From contig NZ_JACHMH010000001.1 of the NCBI RefSeq assembly GCF_014204915.1, positions 2,046,001 through 2,110,000 of the forward strand: DNA of 64,000 bases, written 5' to 3'. This DNA is from Crossiella cryophila. Its GTDB lineage: Bacteria; Actinomycetota; Actinomycetes; Mycobacteriales; Pseudonocardiaceae. Numbering within the stretch: the stretch's first letter is position 1; the number at the start of each line of letters is the position of its first letter. Below, in pieces: positions 8,029 to 14,929 of the stretch. The translations under genes were made by a program, and so were the position numbers. The notes below the pieces were generated by a model, which was not told where the DNA came from, made no database searches, and worked only from the letters and a program-made list of their open reading frames with translations.

Positions 8029-8976
8029 TCAGAGGCGTTCGACGCGGTCGGCCTGCGGGCCCCGGTCGCTCTGACGCACCGCGTACCGGACCCGGTCACC
8101 CTTCTGCAGCGGCTCCGACCCCATGATCACGGACGCGTGGGCGAAGAGATCGTCGCCGCCTGCGTCCGGGGTGATGAAGCCGAAGCCGCGGTCGCCGTCG
8201 TAGCGCGCGACGACGCCCTCGCCGCCTCGTACGGGCACGTCCCGCGCCGCCGGCCCTGCGGCCGCGGCAGGTGCCGACCGCTGCGGCGCCGTCTGGGGCT
8301 CGGCGCCTCGGACCAGGTGCACGTCGCGGGCCTGCGGGCCCTTGTCTCCACTAGCCACCTCGTAGGCGACGCGGTCGCCCTCCGCGAGCCACGTCAGCCC
8401 CTCGGCCAGGGCCCGGGTGTGAACGAAGACGTCCCCGGCGCCGGAGTCGGGGTTGATGAAGCCGAAGCCCTTGTCCTCGTCGTACCAGGCCACCGTGCCG
8501 TCGGCACCGTCCGCGATGCCAGCCGCAGCGGGTGAGCCTGCCCCTGCTCCCAGCGGGATCACGTGCCCGGCCTGCGGGCCGCGCTCGCCTTCGACGATCA
8601 GGAAGGCCACCCGCTGCCCCTCGGTGACCACGCCGCCGGTCACGATGGCGGAGCTGTGCACGAAGATGTCGGCGCCGCCGCCGTCCGGCGACGCGAAGCC
8701 GTACCCCTTGCCCGGCTCGTACCAGTTGACGGTGCCGAGCAGGCCGACGGCGCTGCCGGTGGGCGCATCGGCGGTGACGCGAACGCGCAGCGCCTGGGGC
8801 CCGCGGTCGTTCTCGCCGACCTCGAACACGACGGACTGACCCTCGCGGAGCACTTTCGCGCCGCCGTCCCCGACGATCTCGGAGGCGTGCACGAACACGT
8901 CCGGCGAGCCGTCCTCGGGCGCGAGGAAGCCGAAACCTCGTTCGGCGTCGAACCAACGGACGGTCCCCTGCGGCAT
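8029..8976 (-). CDS. Protein with four tandem cold-shock domains
   Basis: 315 residues. Four CspA-type OB folds begin near residues 3, 81, 160 and 254. Each has RNP1 (RGFGFL, KGYGFA, KGFGFI, RGFGFI) and RNP2 (DVFVH, DIFVH, DVFVH, DLFAH), and each ends with a GPQA segment (DRGPQA, ERGPQA, DKGPQA, DRGPQA). Low-complexity Ala/Gly/Pro linkers separate them. Ordinary bacterial Csp proteins have one domain of about 67 residues, so this is an internally duplicated single-stranded nucleic-acid-binding protein, probably an RNA chaperone. The ATG at 8976 is preceded by GGAG; a longer frame to 9078 has no such signal. The fourth RNP2 is slightly degenerate (Ala for Val). Confidence 0.9.
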   Translation of the reverse strand: MPQGTVRWFDAERGFGFLAPEDGSPDVFVHASEIVGDGGAKVLREGQSVVFEVGENDRGPQALRVRVTADAPTGSAVGLLGTVNWYEPGKGYGFASPDGGGADIFVHSSAIVTGGVVTEGQRVAFLIVEGERGPQAGHVIPLGAGAGSPAAAGIADGADGTVAWYDEDKGFGFINPDSGAGDVFVHTRALAEGLTWLAEGDRVAYEVASGDKGPQARDVHLVRGAEPQTAPQRSAPAAAAGPAARDVPVRGGEGVVARYDGDRGFGFITPDAGGDDLFAHASVIMGSEPLQKGDRVRYAVRQSDRGPQADRVERL

Positions 8977-9083
8977 CAAAGGCTCCAGGTTGAGAGGGCG
9001 GGCACTGGCCCCCAGTCTCTCTGACAGACCTCCGGTCCGTCGGGCCGGGCCCACCGGCGGGCGGAGCGCGCCAATCAATACAG

Positions 9084-9157
9084 CCTCGCTGACCGGGCTC
9101 GAACCGGTGACTACTCGGTCCTGAGAGCCGAGCGCTCTACCACTGAGCTACAGCGAG
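9084..9157 (-). tRNA. tRNA with expanded (9-nt) anticodon loop; CTC (Glu) if read from U33
   Basis: Reading the minus strand: a perfect 7-bp acceptor stem (CTCGCTG/CAGCGAG), U8-A9, a D arm GCTC-AGTGGTA-GAGC, and a T arm ACCGG-TTCGAGC-CCGGT, all canonical. The anticodon stem CTCGG/CCGAG is perfect but encloses nine bases (CTCTCAGGA) instead of seven. Taking T as position 33, the anticodon would be CTC (glutamate). CCA is not encoded. The body looks functional, yet the arm is unusual, so isotype and activity are uncertain. Confidence 0.65.
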
Positions 9158-9182
9158 TCGGACTTTCCACAGTGGCACAGGA

Positions 9183-10541
9183 CTACTCGGTCGCGCCAGA
9201 ACTTCGCCCGATCGGCCGCCCGCTGAAGAACCCGGACCGGCGCAGCACCTGCGCCCAGGCCGGGTCGGCGATGCTGACCCCGTGCACCAGTTCCGGGGTC
9301 GGGGTGAACTCGGCGACGCCCTCGTCCGGTCGCGGCGCGGTCCAGCCGGACAGCCGCGGATCCAGCCCGACCCTGGCGCAGACCTCCTCGACCTTGGCCC
9401 GGCCGCATTCCACGTGTCCGTCCAGCACGTCCCATGGCAGCGGCAGCCCGGCCCAGACCGCGGTGTCGGGGGAGAGTTCGGTGCCTGCCGCGTGCCACTG
9501 CACCAGGTCGGCGGCCATCAGCCGCATCGCCTTGCCGGGGCAGGCGACCTCCAGCAGGCGTTCGGTGCCGGTGGCGGCCAGGCAGGACAGCCAGGCCGCG
9601 CGGGCGGCGTTGTAGCCCTGGGCGAGCAGGTTCCAGGTGCTGGAATCGTTGCCTCGGCGCACAACCATCCGCACGCGGTCGAAGCCGCCGGTGCGCCACA
9701 TCTGCCCGAGCAGGGTCGCGGCCTGGTGCATCACCGCTGACCAGCGGCCCAGCAGTTCGCCGCGCTGGGCGTCGTCGAGCCGGTAGAGCACCTCCTGGCT
9801 GGGCAGTACGAGTGCGATCATCGCCCAGTCGGTCGCGGCCCCGCGTTCGCAGCGGGCCAGCAGCGCGTCGGCGATCTGGTCGAACGGGTTGGCCCGCCCG
9901 GCCAAGGAGAACTCGCGGCGCAGGTTGCGGCGGGCGGTGTAGTAGGCGATGAAGCAGGCCGCGTCCTCATCGGCGCGGAAGCGGGCGAAGTCGAGCTGTC
10001 CGGCGAACCCGGAGCGGCCCAGCATCACCAGTCGCCGCTTGAACTGCTCGTGTTCGAGTTGTTTCGCCTTGGCCGCCAGCCGGTGCAGTGCCCGCCAGCG
10101 CCGGTTGTACTGCCGCCCGGTGATCTCCATCCCGGCCCGCTGGCGTTCCTGCCGGTCCAGCCGGTGGGCCAGGAAGTCGGCGTGGTCGGTGTGCCAGCCA
10201 ACGGTCTCGCCGAGGGAGTTGGCCACCGCGCGCAGTGCCTGCGGGTCGTCCGGGTTGACCGCGGGTGGTTCGGGCAGGCCGAAGACCTTGGCCGCGCAGG
10301 CCAGTTGCGCGGTGCCGCCGACCGGGCGGGCGAAGTCCTCCGGCATGGAGGAGAAGTAGCCGTTGCCCCGGCCCTTGGCCGCGGCGACCCCGAGCAACGC
10401 GGACTCCGCCGCGGTCAGCTTGCCGCCGAGGGCCTGGAGCACCAGTTCGGCGACGTCCTCGGGACGACGCCGTTCGTCGAGGGAGGCGTGCAGCTCCTTG
10501 AGCGCCGACTCGGCTTCCTCGCCTGGGGTCATGGCCTCCAT
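9183..10541 (-). CDS. Hypothetical protein, 452 residues, family not recognised
   Basis: A mostly helical soluble protein with no signal peptide or membrane segment. The N-terminal 50 residues are acidic and helical (LKELHASLDERRRPEDVAEL). A basic region follows near 145-175 (QYNRRWRALHRLAAKAKQL), then a Trp-rich C-terminal half. I see no P-loop, HTH or catalytic signature. ATG 10541 is used; an in-frame ATG three codons later is equally possible. It is transcribed toward the tRNA and ends 26 nt from it. Its place beside a tRNA and downstream of an IS remnant hints at an accessory block, but composition does not differ obviously from its neighbours. Confidence 0.7.
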   Translation of the reverse strand: MEAMTPGEEAESALKELHASLDERRRPEDVAELVLQALGGKLTAAESALLGVAAAKGRGNGYFSSMPEDFARPVGGTAQLACAAKVFGLPEPPAVNPDDPQALRAVANSLGETVGWHTDHADFLAHRLDRQERQRAGMEITGRQYNRRWRALHRLAAKAKQLEHEQFKRRLVMLGRSGFAGQLDFARFRADEDAACFIAYYTARRNLRREFSLAGRANPFDQIADALLARCERGAATDWAMIALVLPSQEVLYRLDDAQRGELLGRWSAVMHQAATLLGQMWRTGGFDRVRMVVRRGNDSSTWNLLAQGYNAARAAWLSCLAATGTERLLEVACPGKAMRLMAADLVQWHAAGTELSPDTAVWAGLPLPWDVLDGHVECGRAKVEEVCARVGLDPRLSGWTAPRPDEGVAEFTPTPELVHGVSIADPAWAQVLRRSGFFSGRPIGRSSGATE

Positions 10542-10655
10542 GCTGGCAGCATCACGTCACGCTCACGAGCACTTCCGGCTTCCTGGAACGCGTTTGGAGC
10601 AACGGGTTACTCCGTCGTGACAGCACTGTCACACGCGCCTTGGCAACGCCGGAAG

Positions 10656-11747
10656 TCAGCGCCTGCCCGCCGCCTGCCGGTAGGCCGCCACGGTCTCCTC
10701 GGCACAGCGCCGCCAGGTGAACTCCGAGGCGTGCGCCCGTCGTTTGGCCAGGGTGTCCGCTGACACGCCATCGTCCAATGTGGACGACAGGGCCGCGGTG
10801 AGCGCGTCCACGTCGCCGAAGGGGACCAGGGTGGCCAGGCCACCGGCCACCTCGCGCAGCGCGGGCACGTCCGAGCACACCACCGGCACGCCGCAGGCCA
10901 TGGCCTCCAGCACCGGCAGGCCGAAGCCCTCGTCCCTGGACGGCAGCACCAGCAGCGCGGCCCCCGCGACCACCCGGCGCAGGTCCAGCTCGGAGAGGTA
11001 CCCGGTGCGGATGACCCGGTCAGCCTCACCACCCACGGTGTCGGTGCCCGGTCCGGCCAGTACCAGCGGTGGCAGCTCCGGATCGGCGGCGTGCGCGGCG
11101 ACCAGGCTGGCCAGGCCCTTGCGCGGGCCTTCAGCGCCGACGAAGAGCAGGTACTGCTCGGGCAGCCCGAGCCGTCGGCGCAGGTTCTCACTCGGCGCCC
11201 TGGCCACGAACCAGGCCGGGTCCACGCCCAGCGGGGTGACCTTGATCCGGTCCTTGGGCACGCCGAGGCGTTCGCTCACCGTCTCGGCCACCGCGTGCGT
11301 CGGCGTGCACACCACGTCGGCGCGCTTGGCCGAGCGCCGGACCAGTTCGGGCAGGTCGGACTCACTGGCCGGGATCTCCGCCGGCGCGTCCAGGAAGGCC
11401 AGGTCGTGGATGGTGAGCACACTGCCCGCGCGCAGCGAGGGCGGCAGCACGAAGTTGGTCGCGTGCACCACGTCGGTGAACCCGGCGAAGACCTCGATCG
11501 GCGGCAGCGGCGAACGCAGCCAGGCCGCGCGCAGCAACCGGGCGGGCACCGGCAGGCCGCGGGCGCGCACCCCGTGCGGCACGGCCGAGCGCAACGCCCG
11601 CCAGCCGCGCAGGGTGAAGGCCACCGCGCGTACGTCCACAGTGGACATCGAGGCGAGTTCCTCGGCCAGTGCGGCGGTGTACCGGCCGACCCCGGTCCGG
11701 TCCCCGAGCAGCGGGTTGCCGTCCAGCAGCACCCGGAGCGGCTTCAC
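10656..11747 (-). CDS. Glycosyltransferase family 4 (GT-B)
   Basis: 363 residues. The N-terminal half starts VLLDGNPLLGDRTGVGRYTA, the acceptor-side glycine loop of GT4 enzymes. The donor half has LLFVGAEGPRKGL and the EGFGLPVLEAMACGVPV signature that contains the EX7E motif binding the nucleotide sugar. GTG 11747 follows GAGAGGAAACG; the longer frame upstream overlaps the next gene antiparallel to nothing and has no start signal. It lies 14 nt after the end of the GT2-GT4 fusion gene, so the two are probably one operon. The likely role is addition of a sugar to an envelope polysaccharide; substrate unknown. Confidence 0.9.
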   Translation of the reverse strand: MKPLRVLLDGNPLLGDRTGVGRYTAALAEELASMSTVDVRAVAFTLRGWRALRSAVPHGVRARGLPVPARLLRAAWLRSPLPPIEVFAGFTDVVHATNFVLPPSLRAGSVLTIHDLAFLDAPAEIPASESDLPELVRRSAKRADVVCTPTHAVAETVSERLGVPKDRIKVTPLGVDPAWFVARAPSENLRRRLGLPEQYLLFVGAEGPRKGLASLVAAHAADPELPPLVLAGPGTDTVGGEADRVIRTGYLSELDLRRVVAGAALLVLPSRDEGFGLPVLEAMACGVPVVCSDVPALREVAGGLATLVPFGDVDALTAALSSTLDDGVSADTLAKRRAHASEFTWRRCAEETVAAYRQAAGRR

Positions 11748-11761
11748 GTCAGCGTTTCCTC

Positions 11762-14275
11762 TCACTGGCTTCTCTCGTCCCCGCCGCGCAACCGGTCCTT
11801 GGCCAGCCGCGCCAGCCGACCACCGGCCCGGCGGGCGACCTCGCCCGCGCCACCGGCGTTGAGGTATTCCCGGAACAGGCCCAGGTCCCGGCGCAGTCGC
11901 TGGCCGGAGTTGAGCGGTGGTGTCCTGGTCAGCGGCGAGCTGGCGGAGAGCCGGTCGGCGGCCGGGCGCGGGTTGCGGCAGAACTCCACCAGCGGCGCCA
12001 GCGCGTTCTCCCAGGTGAACTCGTCCCGGATGGCGGCGATCCGGTCCCGGCAGGCCGCGGCGAACTCGGTGTCGTAGAGCACCAGGTCCAGCGCTTCGGC
12101 CAGTTCCGCCGGGTCCTCGGCCGGGACGACCAGACCGAGGCCCTCGGCGCGCACCAGGTCGGCGAAGGAGTCGCCGTCGGTGGTCACGATGGGCAGGCCG
12201 GCCCACAGGTAGTCCAGCACCCTGGTGCGGAAGGCGAAGGTGGTCTCCACGTGCTCGAAGTGCGTGGTGACCCCGCAGTCGGCGTCCAGCAGGAAGTTCT
12301 GCCGCTGGTGGTAGGGCACCCAGCTCTCGTTGAAGAACACGTGCCGGTTGACCAGGCCGAGCTGGTGCGCCAGCCGCCGGGTCTCCGCGGTGATGCCCAT
12401 CTCGGGCACGTCCGGGTTCGGATGGCGCATGCCGAGGAAGAACAGCCGGAGGTCATCACGCTTGTGCCGCAACAGATCCACCGACTGGATCAGGGTCAGC
12501 GGGTCGAACCAGCTGTAGACGCCACCGGCCCACAGCACGACCTTGTCGGACTCGCCGATGTTGGGCGCGACGCCGCGGATGCCGCGGCCGTTGCGCTCCG
12601 GCGGCTTGCCGGGCAGGCCGAAAGGGGCCACCGCGAGCAGCGACTGCACGGTCGGGTCGGCGTCGTAGAGCGCGGGGGTGAGCCTGCCCAGCGCCATCAG
12701 GTTGCCCAGCCAGAAGTGCCGCTGGCGTTCGGAGGCGCAGAGGAAGAAGTCACCGCGCTGGAGCTGGGCGTTGAGCACCTTGGTGACGCCGATGACGTCC
12801 TTGGCCCGGCGCTCGTCGTCGTTGTCCTTGCTCTGCTCCAGCAGTTCCAGGTGCATCGGGTCGTAGACATCGCAGACCACGATCTTGGTGGAGTCCTTGC
12901 GCTTCAACGAGGGCACCAGTTCCAGCACGTGGCCCTGCAGCACGACCACGTCGGCCCAGTCCACGTGCTGCGGCAGATCCCGTTGCGGCGCCTGCACAAC
13001 CGCGAACGGCGCGGGCGGCGGCGCGAAGGACTTGTTGATGCTGACCAGCCGGACCTCGTGCTCGCCTGCCAGGGTCAGCGCCATGTTCCAGGCCCGGATC
13101 GCCGGTCCGGCCATCCGTTCGGCCACCACATCGCCGGTGATCACCAGGATCCGCCGCGGCCGCCCGAACACCTCGTCCAGGCCGAAGGCCTTGACCAGCA
13201 CCTCGTGCGCGGCCAGGTAGCGCGGCAGCGGGTAGGCGGGCTCCATCGCCTTGCGCATCAACGGAAGCAGGTCGTGATCGGTGCACACCCTGGCCGCCTG
13301 CTCCTCGGCCCGCGAGGGGCCGAGCGAGGGCAGCAGTTCCACGAACTGGTCGATCGCCAGGAACCCGGCCAGGGTCTCCCGGGAGATCTGCACCGGCGCG
13401 TCGTCCTCGGCCCGGTCGGCCGGTCGGCGGGTGATCTCCAGCTGGGTCGGGTCCAGTTCGCCGCGGGCGGTGGAGCGGCGCACGGCCAGCGCCAGCGCGG
13501 CGGGCAGCACCTTGGCCAGCGAGGCGTCGGAGAGGTTCTTGTAGAGCATCGCCAGGGCGTTGCGCTCCAGCAGGTAGTACTCGCGGGCGGAGTGCACGCC
13601 GGACATGGAGGCGTGGTGCCGGTGGTAGGTCAGCGAGGCGGGCTCGTAGCGCACCCGCCAGCCACGCAGGTTGAGCCGCCAGCCGAGGTCCACGTCCTCG
13701 TAGAACATGAAGAAGCGCTCGTCGAAGCCGTGCAGCGCGCGGAACAGGTTGGCCCGCACCAGCAGCGCCGACCCGGTGCCGAAGAGCACATCGCGCGGCG
13801 CGTCGTGCGAGCCGTCGTCGGGCTCCCCGGCGTGCCGCTTGTAGCCCATGCCGAACCAGGTGAGCCCGCCGTCGACGAAGTCGATGGCCTTGCCATCCCA
13901 GTCCAGGACCTTGCTGGCCACCGCGCCCACGGTCGGCTCCGCGCGCAGCACCGAGACCGCGGCCCGCACCCACTGCGGATCCGGCCGGGCGTCGTTGTTG
14001 AGGAAGGCCAGCACCTCGCCGTGGGAGTGCTCGACGCCGAGGTTGCAGCCACCGGCGAAGCCCAGGTTGGCCGGGGCGCGCACCAGCATCACGCCGTCCG
14101 CCTCGGCCTCGATCCGCTCGGCCGAGCCGTCGCCGGAGGCGTTGTCGACGCAGATCAGCTGGAGTCGTTCGGTCGGGTAGTCGAGCTGCTCGCGCAACGC
14201 CCGCAGGCAGGTGATGGTGTCCTCGGCGCCGCGGTAGTTGACCACCACCACCGACACCAGGGGCAACTCCGCCAC
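11762..14275 (-). CDS. Bifunctional glycosyltransferase, GT2 domain fused to GT4 domain
   Basis: 837 residues. The first 250 residues are a GT2 (GT-A) domain: VVVVNYRGAEDT, AFLNNDARPDP as the metal-binding acidic site, and RFFMFYEDVDLGWRL with the catalytic acid. A linker of about 200 residues follows. The C-terminal half is GT-B/GT4 and includes ILVITGDVVAERMAGPAIRA, VVLWAGGVYSWFDP and YLWAGLPIVTTDGDSFAD. GTG 14275 is chosen because GGGAGGAG lies 7 nt before it; an upstream ATG at 14302 has no such site. It is first in a two-gene operon with the GT4 gene. One polypeptide could add two successive sugars. Confidence 0.88.
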   Translation of the reverse strand: MAELPLVSVVVVNYRGAEDTITCLRALREQLDYPTERLQLICVDNASGDGSAERIEAEADGVMLVRAPANLGFAGGCNLGVEHSHGEVLAFLNNDARPDPQWVRAAVSVLRAEPTVGAVASKVLDWDGKAIDFVDGGLTWFGMGYKRHAGEPDDGSHDAPRDVLFGTGSALLVRANLFRALHGFDERFFMFYEDVDLGWRLNLRGWRVRYEPASLTYHRHHASMSGVHSAREYYLLERNALAMLYKNLSDASLAKVLPAALALAVRRSTARGELDPTQLEITRRPADRAEDDAPVQISRETLAGFLAIDQFVELLPSLGPSRAEEQAARVCTDHDLLPLMRKAMEPAYPLPRYLAAHEVLVKAFGLDEVFGRPRRILVITGDVVAERMAGPAIRAWNMALTLAGEHEVRLVSINKSFAPPPAPFAVVQAPQRDLPQHVDWADVVVLQGHVLELVPSLKRKDSTKIVVCDVYDPMHLELLEQSKDNDDERRAKDVIGVTKVLNAQLQRGDFFLCASERQRHFWLGNLMALGRLTPALYDADPTVQSLLAVAPFGLPGKPPERNGRGIRGVAPNIGESDKVVLWAGGVYSWFDPLTLIQSVDLLRHKRDDLRLFFLGMRHPNPDVPEMGITAETRRLAHQLGLVNRHVFFNESWVPYHQRQNFLLDADCGVTTHFEHVETTFAFRTRVLDYLWAGLPIVTTDGDSFADLVRAEGLGLVVPAEDPAELAEALDLVLYDTEFAAACRDRIAAIRDEFTWENALAPLVEFCRNPRPAADRLSASSPLTRTPPLNSGQRLRRDLGLFREYLNAGGAGEVARRAGGRLARLAKDRLRGGDERSQ

Positions 14276-14372
14276 GTCCCGACTCCTCCCCGCAGACCGC
14301 ACGAACTCGCTAAGCCTGCCTCATCCGATGTTGATCGTAGGTACGGCCCGCACCCAAAAGGTGTCAATCACA

Positions 14373-14411
14373 CCTAGACGCACACAACTTTGTCTACCTA
14401 TCCTAGACGCA
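14373..14411 (+). promoter_or_regulatory. Leaderless promoter with repeat operator
   Basis: The 10-mer CCTAGACGCA occurs twice in direct orientation (14373-14382 and 14402-14411). An inverted repeat GTCTA-N7-TAGAC (14392-14408) ends three bases before the ATG. TATCCT at 14399-14404 fits an extended -10 with the start codon 6 nt downstream, so transcription may begin at the ATG and a bound repressor would cover the -10. The adjacent HTH protein is the obvious candidate regulator (inference). Confidence 0.45.
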
Positions 14412-14929
14412 TGCCCCTGGACGAGACCCTGCTCGCCGCCACCCGCGCCGCCACCGAGGGGTGGCGGGCCGCCCAGCGCGCCACCGAGCAGGCCAAGGCC
14501 GAGTACCAGCGCTCGGTCCGCCGCCTGCACCTCTCCGGCGCCTCCCTGCGCGAGATCGCCGACGCCCTGGACCTGAGCCACCAGCGGGTACACCAGCTGG
14601 TCGAGGCCGCCGGCGGCGTGCCGGACTGGCGGCCGAGGAAGGAACCCTCCGGCCGGGCCTGCTCCTTCTGCGCCACCCCGGAGGAGGAGTCCGCCCGCCT
14701 GGTCGCCGGCCCGCAGATCTTCATCTGCGACAACTGCGTCAACCAGGCCCAACTCGTCCTGGCAGGTCACCCCAGCCGCCTCGACCAGGCCGCGGGCCGC
14801 TTCACCTGCTCCTTCTGCGCCAAACCCGCCACCGAGGTAGGCCCGGTCGCCACCGGCCCCGGCGTGCGGATCTGCGGCGGCTGCGCCGGCTTCGCCGCCG
14901 AGGTGCTTGCCGCCACACTGGGCGGGTGA
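14411..14929 (+). CDS. HTH protein with two ClpX-type C4 zinc fingers
   Basis: 172 residues. Residues 10-40 are a charged helix, 42-66 (SGASLREIADALDLSHQRVH) a helix-turn-helix, then two tandem zinc fingers with identical C-x2-C-x18-C-x2-C spacing: Cys84/87/106/109 (CSFC...CDNC) and Cys133/136/155/158 (CSFC...CGGC). These match the zinc-binding domain at the N-terminus of ClpX, which recruits substrates and adaptors, but no AAA+ motor is attached. ATG 14411 has no Shine-Dalgarno and follows a TATCCT box by 6 nt. The stop overlaps the start of the STAND ATPase gene (GTGA), so the two are translated together. Probably a DNA-binding regulator or adaptor; function not established. Confidence 0.85.
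   Translation: MPLDETLLAATRAATEGWRAAQRATEQAKAEYQRSVRRLHLSGASLREIADALDLSHQRVHQLVEAAGGVPDWRPRKEPSGRACSFCATPEEESARLVAGPQIFICDNCVNQAQLVLAGHPSRLDQAAGRFTCSFCAKPATEVGPVATGPGVRICGGCAGFAAEVLAATLGG

Noticed and set aside
11669-14377. Very long open frame opposite the GT2-GT4 fusion gene
   Set aside because: Repetitive Gly/His/Gln/Val-rich translation typical of the antisense strand; the minus-strand gene has clear enzyme motifs.
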